Assembly (NCBI GenBank): GCA_944989445.1
Contig: CALYLW010000332.1
Location: 109,501-173,500 of the forward strand
Origin: Ampullaceana balthica
Lineage: Eukaryota; Mollusca; Gastropoda; Lymnaeidae
Length of the DNA: 64,000 nucleotides
Direction of reading: 5' to 3'
A model generated the notes under the pieces. That model searched no databases. It was not told the origin of the DNA and saw only the letters and a list, made by a program, of their open reading frames with translations. Positions 1 to 14,600 of the stretch are shown one piece after another. A program made the translations under genes and the position numbers. The first letter of the stretch is position 1, and each line of letters starts with the position of its first letter.

Positions 1-24
1 CACATAGAAGAGAGATTGACTTAC

Positions 25-2667
<2,643 letters not shown>

Positions 2668-2774
2668 GATGGAAAAAAATTAATAAACGCGCTACAATTA
2701 TTTTTTGTTCATGAAGAAAATTGTTTTTAATTTACATCCGAACGATGTCGCCGGAACAAAGTGTTTACCTGTAC

Positions 2775-2788
2775 GTTGTCATGGCAGA
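2775..2788 (+). promoter_or_regulatory. X-box-like RFX site upstream of ODAD3
   Basis: GTTGTCATGGCAGA matches the RFX X-box consensus (GTTGCCATGGCAAC class) at its first 12 positions with a Y-for-Y change; the last two bases differ. It lies about 110 bp upstream of the ODAD3 ATG. RFX factors are the established regulators of ciliary genes, so the location fits. Function is inferred from motif and position. Confidence 0.5.
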
Positions 2789-2790
2789 AT

Positions 2791-2802
2791 CGCGCATGCG
2801 CG
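2791..2802 (+). promoter_or_regulatory. NRF1-type palindrome CGCGCATGCGCG
   Basis: This 12-bp perfect palindrome contains the GCGCATGCGC core of the NRF1 (nuclear respiratory factor 1 / EWG) site. It sits two bases from the X-box-like motif, in a local island of CG dinucleotides within AT-rich DNA. This marks the likely ODAD3 promoter. A divergent gene could also start here, but none was recognised to the right. Confidence 0.55.
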
Positions 2803-3030
2803 TTCAAAGAAATAGCACTCAAAAAAATTGTGGTCTTTTAAACCCTCGACTTGTCCCCCTTTTAGAGGGAATGAGTAGCATATATACATTTCTTCATTCG
2901 TTTTTTTTTAAAAATTAAGTCCTTTGGCGTTAATTAAAATAATGTTTGCAGATCACCAAACCCATGAAAATTTAAATTTACTTTTAGTAAATACCATAAA
3001 TGTAATCTTAATTTTTATAGTTTATAGATT

Positions 3031-6000
3031 ACTAGCAGACCCGTCGTGCGTTGCAACGATCTCAGTAAAAAGGAATATATATAGATAAAAAATAAATTAC
3101 ATTAAGGGTCACCAGGCCCATCAGTTTAAAATATGAAGTTCGAAAATCTGTTCATTTCAATCAATTTCATAACAAAAATATAAATATATGTATCTATATT
3201 TCTCAATATCGTGTAAAATTGAAATGGGGAATACAATATTAAAAATTTAGTAAAAACACATTTAGGGCCCCTAGCCCCGATGAAATGGACATTATGAGAT
3301 CAGTGCCCTATCGAAATTTAATATAGGCTTTTAAGTTTTTATATACCGCGTTTGGTCAAAATCCATTTATTTTCTCATTATCTAACACCTAAACTAATTT
3401 TTATATATATGTAGATATAAGGAAAACTACATTAAGGGGCTCCCGGGCCCGTTCAATTCAAGATGTACATTTTGAAAACATGTTCATTTAAATTCATTTT
3501 AATCATGGATATATTTCTCAAGATCGTTAAAAACTGAGTGGGAAATAATATCTTAGAGTATACACACAAAAAAAGACATTTGGGGCCCCCGGCCCATTCG
3601 ATGTAAGATGTAAATTTCAAAATGCTGTTCATTTTAATTCAGTCTCATCATTGATATATTTCTTAAGATCGTTAAAATAGAATGGGAAATAATATCTCAA
3701 ACACATACGAAAAAATACATTTGAGGGCCCCCTGGCCCTGAACAATTAAAAATTAGAAATGCAGTGCCCTTTGTTATTTTAATATGGGCTACCAAGTTTT
3801 TATATACCAAGTTTGGTTAAGATCCATTCATTTACTCAGTAGTTAACGCATAAACTCATTTTTATATAGCTCATAAAAGCAAAAAACGACATTAAGGGCC
3901 CCAGGGCCCATTTAGTGCAAGATGTCAAGTTCAAAACGCCTGTTTATTTCAATCAATTTCATTGTGGATATATTTATCTATATTTTTCAAGATCTTTAAT
4001 AATTGAATGGGGAATAAAATATTAAACGTTTATGAAATAAGACATTTTGGGCCCCCAGTCCCGAAGAAATGGACATTAGGAAATTAGTCCCTTTAGTATT
4101 TCTATATTGGCTATCAAGTTGTTATATACAAAGTTTGGTTAAGATCCATCAATTTACCTAATAGCTAACGCTTAAACTAATTTTTATATAGCTCATATTT
4201 AAGAAAATAAATCATTTTATGGGCCCCCGGCGCCCCATGAGGGTTAAATTTTGAAAAAAAAGTATCCAGTGGCCATCCCAGGAGCGTACTCAAAAGTCTC
4301 CAAAAGTTTCATAGCGATCGGATGAATGGTTTAGTCAGCTATACAAAGACATGCATACATACATACTTTGATTTTTATATATATAGATATAAGATTAGAA
4401 AAAACAACATTAAGGGCCCCCGGGCCCAAACGGTGCAAGAAATTAACTTTAAAATACCTGTTCATTTCAATCTGGATCATGATAGATATATTAGTCAATG
4501 CTTTTCAAGATCGTGTAAATCATACCGGGAATAAAGTATTTAACGCTTACAAAAAAAAAGATTTTGGGCCCCCGGCCCCGAAGGAACGGACATTAGGTGT
4601 TCAATGCCATATGGTACTTTAATGTTGGCTATCAGTTGTTATGTAACAAGTTTGGTCAAGATCCATTCATTTTCCAAGCAGCTAAGCCCTAAACTAATTT
4701 TTATATAGGACATATAAGACAAAATTCTCATTATGGGCCCCCGGAGCCCCATGAGTGTTAAATTTTGAAAAAAAGTAGCCTATTTCCATCCCCGGAGCGT
4801 ACTCAAAAGTGTCCAAAAGTTTCATGACGACCGAATGAATGGTATAGTCAGCTAACGGGTATAAAGTATTTAACGCTTACCAAAAAAAAGATTTTGGGCC
4901 CCGGCCCCGAAGGAACGGACATTAGGTGTTCAATGCCATATGGTACTTTAATGTTGGCTATAAAGTTGTTATGTACCAAGTTTGGTCAAGATCCATTCAT
5001 TTTCCAAGCAGCTAAGCCCTAAACTAATTTGTATATAGCTCATATAAGAAAAAATTCTCATTATGGGTCCCCGGCGCCCCATGAGTGTTAAATTTTGAAA
5101 AAAGTAGCCTATTTCCATCCCCGGAGCGTACTCAAAAGTGTCCAAAAGTTTCATGACGACCGAATGAATGGTATAGTCAGCTAACGGGAATAAAGTATTT
5201 AACGCTTACCAAAAAAAAAGATTTTGGGCCCCCGGTTAAGATCAATCAATTTACCTAATAGCTAACGCTTAAACTAATTTTTATATAGCTCATATTTAAG
5301 AAAATAAATCATTTTATGGGCCCCCGGCGCCCCATGAGGGTTAAATTTTGAAAAAAAGTAGCCAGTGACCATCCCAGGAGCGTACTCAAAAGTCTCCAAA
5401 GGTTTCATGGCGATCGGATGAATGGTTTAGTCAGCTATACAAAGACATGCATACATACATACATACATACTTTGATTTTTATATATATAGATATAAGATT
5501 AGAAAAAACAACATTAAGGGCCCCCGGGCCCAATCGGTGCAAGAAATTAACTTTAAAATACCTGTTCATTTCAATCTGGATCATGATAGATATATTAGTC
5601 AATGCTTTTCAAGATCGTGTAAATCATACCGGGAATAAAGTATTTAACGCTTACAAAAAAAAAGATTTTGGGCCCCCGACCCCGAAGGAACGGACATTAG
5701 GTGTTCAATGCCATATGGTACTTTAATGTTGGCTATCAAGTTGTTATGTACCAAGTTTGGTCAAGATCCATTCATTTCCAAGCAGCTAAGCCCTAAACTA
5801 ATTTTTATATAGGACATATAAGACAAAATTCTCATTATGGGCCCCCGGCGCCCCATGAGTGTTAAATTTTGAAAAAAAGTAGCCTATTTCCATCCCCGGA
5901 GCGTACTCAAAAGTGTCCAAAAGTTTCATGACGACCGAATGAATGGTATAGTCAGCTAACGGGTATAAAGTATTTAACGCTTACCAAAAAAAAGATTTTG

Positions 6001-6670
6001 GGCCCCCGGCCCCGAAGGAACGGACATTAGGTGTTCAATGCCATATGGTACTTTAATGTTGGCTATAAAGTTGTTATGTACCAAGTTTGGTCAAGATCCA
6101 TTCATTTTCCAAGCAGCTAAGCCCTAAACTAATTTTTATATAGCTCATATAAGAAAAAATTCTCATTATGGGCCCCCGGCGCCCCATGAGTGTTAAATTT
6201 TGAAAAAAATTAGCCTATTTCCATCCCCGGAGCGTACTCAAAATTCTCCAAAAGTTTCATGGCGACCGAATGAATGGTCTAGTCAGCTAACGGGAATAAA
6301 GTATTTAACGCTTACAAAAAATAAAGATTTTGGGCCCCCGGCCCCGAAGGAACGGACATTAGGAGTTCAATGCCATATGATACTTTAATATAGGCTATCA
6401 AGTTGTTATGTACCAAGTTTGGTCAAGATCCATTCATTTTCCAAGCAGCTAAGCCCTAAACTAATTTTTATATAGCTCATATAAGAAAAAATTCTCATTA
6501 TGGGCCCCCGGCGCCCCATGAGTGTTAAATTTTGAAAACAAAGTAGCCTATTTCCATCCCTGGAGCGTACTCAAAAGTCTCCAAAAGTTTCATGGCGATC
6601 GGATGAATGGTTTAGTCAGCTATAACAGACATGCATTTACATGCATACTTTGATTTTTATATATATAGAT
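3031..6670 (+). repeat. GGGCCC-rich tandem and segmentally duplicated repeat array
   Basis: The block begins ACTAGCAGACCCG and ends in a TTTTATATATATAGAT tail. It is built from recurring modules: GGGCCCCCGGCCCCGAAGG, AAGTTTGGTCAAGATCCATT, GCGTACTCAAAAGT, and a run beginning TTTCATGGCGA. The left part (to about 4140) is diverged. From 4140 on, the units recur every ~332 bp (for example at 4559, 4891, 5661, 5994 and 6326), and the segment starting at 4138 is repeated at 5235, a ~1.1-kb duplication. A related single copy lies at 40611-41240. No transposase is visible; the superfamily is unassigned. Confidence 0.8.
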
Positions 6671-7307
6671 AAATATCATCATTGCATTTATTATTTTACA
6701 GTTTTCAATGTTTTTAGGACTGCCTCATCTTAATGGCGTATAGTCTGATTACATGAGGAGGCTGAGTAGTGAAGTGTCAATAGTGTTTCTTTCTCATATA
6801 GTTTTTCAGCTCTTGTAAATGTATAAAGAAATGTTAAATAATGCCAACATATTTGTATGCTGATTAGATGTTTCTCACTTTTATAGTGTTGAGTTTAATT
6901 GAGTAAGTATCTGATGAAACACACTTTTTATAATCTTACTTCAATGTAATTTTCATGAGTCTAGGGAATAATCTAGGTTTTAATCATTTAAAGCATTCAA
7001 CTAATAAGTGAAATTACGTTACGTTTTTTTAAAATCCTGAATTTCCTTAATTTTTCTACGATCATTTTACAGATGAAAAATTAGAATGAACTTATTTAAA
7101 ATTAATATTAGCCCTATTGAATTCTTACATTATAAAATATAAATCTATAAGTAAAGAAGTAACCCTTAAACACTTGCATATTGTACAGCATCTCTCAGTT
7201 CGGCGTTAGGTATCAAGTATAGTTGCCGATTAGGCTGTACTACAAATATGGTTCTGATTAACTACATTATTAGTCTTGGTAATTATAAATATGCATTGTT
7301 GTGAGCA
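6671..7307. other. AT-rich intergenic stretch
   Basis: No coding exon, RNA gene or recognisable repeat is visible. It holds only short ORFs and poly(A/T) runs. Confidence 0.5.
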
Positions 7308-7353
7308 GGGCCGTCTTAACGCATAGGCCCGTTGGGCTTTGCCCGGGGGCCCA
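7308..7353 (+). repeat. Fragment of a CAGGGCCGTCTTA-ended MITE
   Basis: The sequence starts CAGGGCCGTCTTAACGC and continues into a GGGCCC-like stretch. This end resembles the terminal repeat of the hAT-type MITEs at 34382 and 59939. The second end is not visible. Confidence 0.35.
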
Positions 7354-7439
7354 CTAGCATAGCATACAACTTTTCTCTTGTCAATGCAAAATATTAAACA
7401 CTCAGTTTTCAAGACATTTACCAAGTGAATATTCTATTC

Positions 7440-7788
7440 GACTACAGCTCAGGTGAATGGAGCACAATGATAATGTCAAGAAACACCCATAGCTGATGAT
7501 AACATCAAAATAAACAACAGCGATTTTGAGAGTTGCTATATTCAAATATCTAGGGGCAACTATAAACGAGCACAATGAGATAATATCGGAGGTGAACGAA
7601 AGGATAACAGCAGGCAACCGTGCCTACTTTAGCTTAAAAAAAACTTCTAGGAAGCAAAAACCTCTCAAGGAGAACAAAGAAAATAACATACACCACTAAC
7701 AAAAGTCCGGTAGTAGCTTACGCCAGTGAGACTTGGACCCTGATCAGAGAAGCAGAGAACCTGCTCAACACTTGGGAGAGGAAAATCC
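7440..7788 (+). pseudogene. LINE reverse-transcriptase C-terminal fragment (plus strand)
   Basis: Conceptual reading with frameshifts gives FKYLGATINEHNEIISEVN, then ITAGNRAYFSL and, after a shift, a YASETWTLIREAENLLN-like segment. This is the region downstream of the catalytic domain in RTE-like non-LTR retrotransposons. It has stops and frame changes, so it is a dead copy. It ends abruptly where a different LINE on the minus strand begins. Confidence 0.6.
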
Positions 7789-8240
7789 GACTTGAATGCC
7801 CTGGCGCACTTTTGCCCGCCAGGAGGTGCGCTCAACAGCAATGGTCTCCCACGTTTTATGGTCAATCTGCGCCAGAGTCATGTCTTTCTTGCAGACATCC
7901 TTGAAGCGCAAGCAGGGGCGTTCTCTCTTCCTCATACCAGTTGCCAGCTCGCCGTAAAGCAAGGCTCTTGGAATACGCTCCGGGCTCATCCTGCTGACAT
8001 GTTCCAACCACCGCAGGCGCCTCTCACTCAGGATTGAGTGCATGCTCAGCATATGACTCCTTCTGAGTACCTCGACATTTGTGATCTTATCCTGCCACTT
8101 GATGTGCAGAATCCTGCGCAAGCATCGTAAGTGGAAGCTGTTGAGTTGCTTTGTTTGTTTGGCATAGGTCGTCCAGCACTCGCTACCATAGAGGAGTGTG
8201 CTGAGCATGCAGGCCTGGTACACAGTGATTTTCGTCCTAT
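7789..8240 (-). pseudogene. LINE 3' ORF fragment (RTE-like), minus strand
   Basis: The reading frame carries YQACMLSTLLYGSECWTTY, then HLRCLRRILHIKWQDKI and RLRWLEHVSRMSPERIPRA, the typical C-terminal tail of a LINE reverse-transcriptase polyprotein. It is 5'-truncated and lacks the catalytic FADD/YADD box. A sister copy with the same motifs lies at 57195-57825 on the plus strand. Here the frame runs open to the junction with the plus-strand LINE at about 7788. Confidence 0.75.
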
Positions 8241-9037
8241 CAAAGATTATTATGTGAAAACTATTTAAATATGATATTTCTTAGAAACTTATTGATGAAC
8301 AATTTCAATCGTATTATTATTTTCAAAAAGGCTGAAAGGTAATATCATTTTATTGTAAAATATCAACAGTGAGTAGGTAGCAATCAGATTTAATGGTCCA
8401 GAAAAGAAGCACATCAAATAGCTTTTGTCAAGCTGCTAAGTTATAATATTGTTTGAAATTCATATTTTTATACCCATGTGAGATTTTTTATTATTATTGC
8501 AGGTCAGCCTACAGTACAATATCATGGAATGTCAATCATTTTTATGAAATTAAAAAAAAATTACAATGGTGGTATCAAAATGAATTTAATTTTAATTAAT
8601 TTGATAGTAAAAATTTTCCCATTAGATTACAACATCACAATATCACAGAATGCTTAATATAATAGAAGATTAAAATATATTCTGCAATTGCATGTAGTAA
8701 TAAACCACTTACTATAATTATGAAAAACAATATTAGAGTAACAACTATTTGATTAAGTTATTAAAAACTACATGAATAAAAATTTTAAGCTTTAACAATG
8801 CACACGCCGTCATCTTCATATTTACTTATTTTAATTTCAAAATAAAACTTTTAATAGAAAGTAAATCTCAATATTTCATGTATAATATGACGTCTGTATT
8901 TGACAAATAAACTCCAAATATTAATTACCCTTTTTTCACAACTGTTTATTTAAATTTGGTTACCTCTAAAGACCATGAAGATTAATTTTTTTATGAGATC
9001 AAAATTGTAAATAAAGCTCTAAAGGTGAAACCCAGTG
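8241..9037. other. AT-rich non-coding stretch
   Basis: No exon, RNA gene or clear repeat is seen between the LINE fragment and the 55-bp minisatellite. Confidence 0.45.
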
Positions 9038-9320
9038 AGTTGCAGTCATTGGCCAAACAAGAGTTCCACCTGTCAGGAAAGGTCAAACTATTAGTTGCAG
9101 TCATTGGCCAAACAAGAGTTCCACCCGTCAGGAAAAGTCAAACTATTAATTGCAGTCATTGGCCAAACAAGAGTTCCACCCATCAGGGAAGGTCAAACTA
9201 TTAGTTGCAGTCATTGGCCAAACAAGAGTTCCACCTGTCAGGAAAGGTCAAACTATTAGTTGCAGTCATTGGCCAAACAAGAGTTCCACCTGTCAGGAAA
9301 GGTCAAACTTTGAGTTGCAC
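9038..9320 (+). repeat. 55-bp minisatellite, five copies
   Basis: The unit begins AGTTGCAGTCATTGGCCAAA and continues through GTTCCACCTGTCAGGAAAGG. Copies start at 9038, 9093, 9148, 9203 and 9258, the last degrading near 9320. Units differ by single bases only, which implies recent amplification. Confidence 0.9.
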
Positions 9321-9448
9321 TAATTCAATGGAAAAAAAAACAGCAATCAGGCAGTTGGCAAAAAGTTCTGCTCTGGGCTGACCAAGCCCTCAGAACCTTG
9401 GTTAAATCATATCGTAGTTTAAATTCACTATTTACACTCATAAAAAAA

Positions 9449-9668
9449 GCTACAGACAATTAAACAAATCTACTAATAATTAGAAGACAAGAACGCTTAT
9501 CTAGTAATTATATATTAGAAGACAACATACAAAAATTTATAAATAATTAGAAGACAATTAAACAAATTTACTAATAATTAGAAGACAAGAACGCTAATCT
9601 AGTAATTATTAGAAGACAACATACAAAAATCTATAAATAATTAGAAGATAATTAAACAAATCCAATAA
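9449..9668 (+). repeat. ~110-bp tandem duplication with AATTAGAAGACAA motif
   Basis: The motif ACTAATAATTAGAAGACAAG recurs, with ACATACAAAAAT and ATAAATAATTAGAAGA between occurrences. Two long copies and a partial third are visible. It is AT-rich and has no coding content. Confidence 0.6.
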
Positions 9669-11376
9669 TAATTAGAAATAAGGTTGATAGAGGTTAGCTG
9701 GTCCTAAAAGCATGTACTTGTCCTCTTTAAGCGTAACCAGTTAACCTAAACTTTAATTCATCCATGTTAACATAATATTCGGAGTTCATTTATGTTGGTG
9801 TAAAATAGTTTTTTCAAAACCTTAAAGTTCAGTTAAAAATAATGTTGGTGTATTGAAGGCTGAAAATATTATAACATTTTTTTTTGGTTTAGAATAACAA
9901 TTCAAATATAACTGTTTTCTCTTTAGTTAGGATAACACTTTTTTAAAAGGCATCTTGTAGAGACTATGATCCATGAATGCTAACTCAAGCATCTGTAACA
10001 TCAAGAAGTATGCCAGTGAGTGTTACTTGAGTCTCTATAAAGCATCTGGAAGAAATGAGTCCTCTCTACCGATTATGACCGATTAACAGGTCTAGTTTTT
10101 TTTCTTCTTTTTTTAAACAGTCATTCAGTCCTTCTTTTAATACAAGTGGTTTTAACAAGCTTAATTATAAAACAATACAACAAATCTGCTGTTAGTTAGA
10201 AGTCAAATCAATCAATCATTGCAACAATAATATTTTTTTAAAGTTATACATTTGTACAAAAATATCTATAAAATAAGGTAAGTAATTATCATTAAAGCTG
10301 TAGACATTGTTTCCGACAGATAGAGCTGCCTTTTGAAAAAGATTGCAGGAATGAAAAATGTTCTAAAAAAGTGATTAATAAGTTATCTAAAAAAAATTAT
10401 AATATGGAATCAATTATTCTAATTTTTCAATTAAGAAAACACTTAAAAATTATCGTACCTTAAAAAAACAATTTAACAATTTTTATTCTAAAGATCAATT
10501 TTTTTTTATAATAACATAGTTCAGAATATTAATGGACAAAAATATGATAGAAATAGTTTTACTATTACAGTAACTAGATTAAAAAAATCTTAATTACTTT
10601 AAGTGAAACTTACTTAGATTATTATTGACTTGTATTTCTTAAAAAGGCATAATTTACAATTATAATCATAAAGATTTATCTTCTAGCAATGTACAAATTA
10701 TACACCAATAAATGACTTTAATAATTATGACAAGGTTTTAAATTATTTTATTTACATCTGAAACTGAATGATAGCATAAAAAACTACACTGCAAAAATTT
10801 TAGAAATTACATGGTTAAATGCTCAACCACAACAAGCAGTTACATATAATCTACATCAAGAACCACCAACCAAGGGAAACAACAACCCCAAATAAAAATT
10901 ATTTCATAATCTATAAACTATAAGAGCATTTTTTTTCTCAATAAAATATTTTAGAAACTTAAAGAGATCTTAACCTTTAATTAAGATAACAAAGTTTTAG
11001 CATAAAAATATCATATAATTTACATAGTTGGTGAATATTTTGTAGAATGTAAGGTCAAAAATACAATTTGCATAACATTTAAAGTTGTATGTAACCTATA
11101 TGTGTTTGAAATAAAGGATGCAGGTCAATACAATAACTTGTACGGTGTTAGAATACGTTTAAACAAGGTTCCTTTATAAGTTAAGTACATGTAGATATTT
11201 TTTATTTAGATATTTACAACCATATTGACCTGTTTACTTCAGGAAGTAAAAGATATTAAATAGTTGAAATATTAAAGTTATAGTAAAATATTTAAATAAC
11301 ATTTTTTTTAATAAATAAAAAAAAATACAAAGAATAAGAAAATTATTAATACAAATAATTTAAATGAACAAAATAA
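9669..11376. other. AT-rich stretch downstream of the SRCR-ZP gene
   Basis: No coding exon is recognised. Its right end should hold the 3' UTR of the minus-strand SRCR-ZP gene. A candidate minus-strand AATAAA (plus-strand TTTATT) is at 11201-11206, about 170 bp after the stop codon. Confidence 0.4.
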
Positions 11377-11660
11377 CTAAATCCAGCCCATATTCAAAAT
11401 TAACAGTGCAAATACACACACTCTTAAAGCATTATGAGCTAAATTATGTCCACTGTTTCTAGAACTGAAAGCTGTGAAGCTTGCATCTTCTAATTTCTGT
11501 TTAGCTGGGTCTTCATTTTCTTGTGAGATTGATGTCGTTGGTGTGGTGGGAAAAGCAGGCTTCAATGAACTGGAAGGAGTTGTTGAACTGGTTCTAGTTG
11601 TTGTTGTTGTTGCGACATTATTGTTATTAAAAAACGGGTCATCGTTTGGTTTTGATGTCA
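11377..11660 (-). CDS. C-terminal Thr/Ser-rich stalk and membrane tail
   Basis: The exon begins VTSKPNDDPFF, continues through a TTTTTRTSSTTPSSS stalk likely to be O-glycosylated, and ends LRVCVFALLILNMGWI followed by TAG at 11377-11379. The short terminal hydrophobic run with no basic tail suggests a GPI-signal or a minimal membrane anchor. Confidence 0.85.
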
Positions 11661-14600
11661 CTGTTAGGAAGTACATAAGTTTGGGTTAAAATCTTCATAA
11701 TCATAATTATCTTTAAGGTTTCTCAACTGTTTCAAGACTCTTAAGAGGTAAAATAAATTAAAATTTTGTAAAGCTATAAATAGTACAAATTTCAAATTAC
11801 AATGACTTGTAAAACTTATTTGTGGCAGTGTGCCCTACATATTAGTTATAATAATTATTAATTATGATTTGATTATTAGTAGAAATTACTTTTTAGGTAT
11901 GACAATACAGGGTATTGTCATTTAAAGTTTTAGGATCCTAGTAATTTTAGAACCGCTGGGGTGAGTGGTCAGTAACGGACGTAATATAAGAGCCATGACC
12001 CAGATTCATACGTAGCCCTTTAAATTTTCTGAGTAGAGGTCAAGGGTGGGCCACTGGTACCACAATGCCAATTAAACAATTGGGTCACCCACGGTACCTG
12101 CATACGCCATCACGCATTAAGTCTTGCTCCATGAGGGGTGTTAGGCTAGGCTGACCAATGAGCGTACACTGCCCGCGTGCTCACTGACCGTGGGTCAGCG
12201 TAACAGCCAATTGGAAGTGACCCTGAGACGGGGGTGAGGGGCTGATAATAACTGGAACTTAGAGAGCTGCGCGCTTACGTGAGGTGACGGCCTAAGTAAA
12301 AGTTTGGTAGAGCCAGTGTGTTTAGGCTAGGGATTAGTAGCTTAATTATACTTGTACACTGTGTCATGTTAGCTTAGAGAGAATTCAATAAACATTATAT
12401 ACAGCTATAGTCCTCTACTTACCTGCATTGTGTCATTTGTTTTATTAACGGAACAGCTAGTCTTATTACAACTAATAATACAGCCACCACTCGCTACATA
12501 TTTATTATTTTTTATTATTATTTTTTTTTACATAAAAAAGATTTAATTTTTAGAGTTACTACTAAATCCATTTGAATCCTTTTAAATTGATGTCAGTGCA
12601 TGTATAAATCAATTTACCAGGAAGGATGCTGTACAAAACTATGGGTGGTGAGTCAGCTGATAAGTAATACTGATCCGCGGCTCTCCTCCTCCGTCCAGTC
12701 GTGGATGTTGTTGTATTGGGTTTTGTATTGTTACAAGTCCGGTCACACTCTCTTGTGTTGTCCGAGGCCAAACATATGATGGCATCGCAGTGCAGGTACA
12801 GTAGATCATAGCCAGTGAATTTAAATGGTTTAAACCGAAATCCAAATTTGAAGTTTGTCAATGGGTAAAAGGAAAGAGTGGACTCTTGGCTGCATCTGTT
12901 TAATTAAAATTTTTTTAAATTAAATGATAAGTAGGTTATGCTTTGTATAGGTCAAATAATTTTACTGATTTAATTTTTTGAATTTTATTATTATGCATTT
13001 TTTAGGTTCTATAATATTACTGACTTAACATTTAGGCATTTTTATAATTAAGCTGAACTCTATTCTTCAGCGTAACTGAAAAAATAATGTTATGTTTTCA
13101 TATAAATAATATTTGTTTTTTTCCCAGTTATTTTAATATTTTAAAATTAATCTATAATTTTCTCCTCTCGTTTAAATGTATCAAATTTTATAAAGCCACT
13201 CATGTCAATGAAAGCATTTAGAAATACAAAGAGATGTAAGAATTCTAAAAATTGTAAATTCAATTTATTAAAAATTTTTCTCTTGTCTTGTCTAATCTAT
13301 ACAGACACTCCTTCTATGCAGAAGTTGGAAAGTGACACTGTGTTCACAGGCCATGGCTATGAGGGTTCCACACAATGCCCAGCCACCTTTGTTTCCCTAC
13401 TAATACTACTAACTACTGATAGGTACCCATTGGCAGCTGGGTGGACTCAGGGACAGCTTTAGCCCTGGGAACAAATCCCTGCCTTCAGGGAAATTCGAAC
13501 CCATGACCATCAGTACGCCAGCCGAGCACGCATGCCCCTCGACCTCTGTGCCACTATATTTTATATTTACAGCCATTAGAATATCTTGCTTATAATTACT
13601 ATTTTTGTAACAGTTATATTTTTAAGTTAATTACTTTTGTTATAAATGTTTAAGAAAGTCATCTAAAACAATGAGTTCTTTTGGTTTATATAAAATATTC
13701 AAGCTAATTTTTGTAAAAAAATGTCTACATAAAAATAGTCTGTGCATTGTGGCTAAAAATGTTTATCCATAGTATTTGATATATTTTGACTATATAGTGT
13801 AATCAAAATACCAAGTCTTCACTTAAGAAAAATCTCTCTTTGCATTTGAATAGTATATGTACTATCACCCGCTTTAACAAAATAACAAACAATTATATTT
13901 GTCACCTAGATCACAGATTTGACAATTTTTGCAATATAAAAAGACAAACTTTCAGACAATTAAAATTATCGTATATACTCGTTCTATATCCCGTTCATTC
14001 ATAATCCAACCCCCCCCCCTCACTTTTGGAAGAGAAAAGTATTAAAAGTGTATAAACCGCTCGCAAGCCGACCCCCCCAAAATAATAGGACAGCTTAAAC
14101 AAAATGGTACAAATTTTTTAAAAACTACAAGCTAAATCGGTCATTATGATTGTTTACTTTGTACTGCCTATCTTTTTCTTTGTGCTCTTTGTTAGGCAAG
14201 CGTTACCGGTATTTTAAAAAAAAATTATCTGGTAAACAGTGACGAAAGCGCGTGCTTAAAATTCGTTGTTAAAAACAAAATTTGTAAAACAATTTATTAA
14301 AACGTTCACAAAACTAAATAAAATGATTAAATAAGGTATGTGTATATGTTTAATAATTTATTATAGCTTCTGATAGAGCAGTCGAATCTTGTAGAATGTA
14401 GAAAAGGACCTTGATGATCTACAATAACAACAACGATATTCAAAATCCATGCAGAAATAAGTTAAAGCTGCGCTCGTAAGCCGACCCTCCAAATTTTTCC
14501 CCTAGATTTTGTCCAAAAAAGGTCGGCTTGCGAACGAGCATATACGGTAAATCTAATAATTTGTAATAAGAAGAAAATTTTCAATTTAATCTATTTAAAA

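Noticed and set aside
4322..5726. Short open frames in the GGGCCC array
   Set aside because: They recur because the DNA repeats, differ in frame and end, and have no domain similarity.
9038..9320. CRISPR-like array
   Set aside because: Units are directly adjacent with no unique spacers, and the context is a eukaryotic genome.
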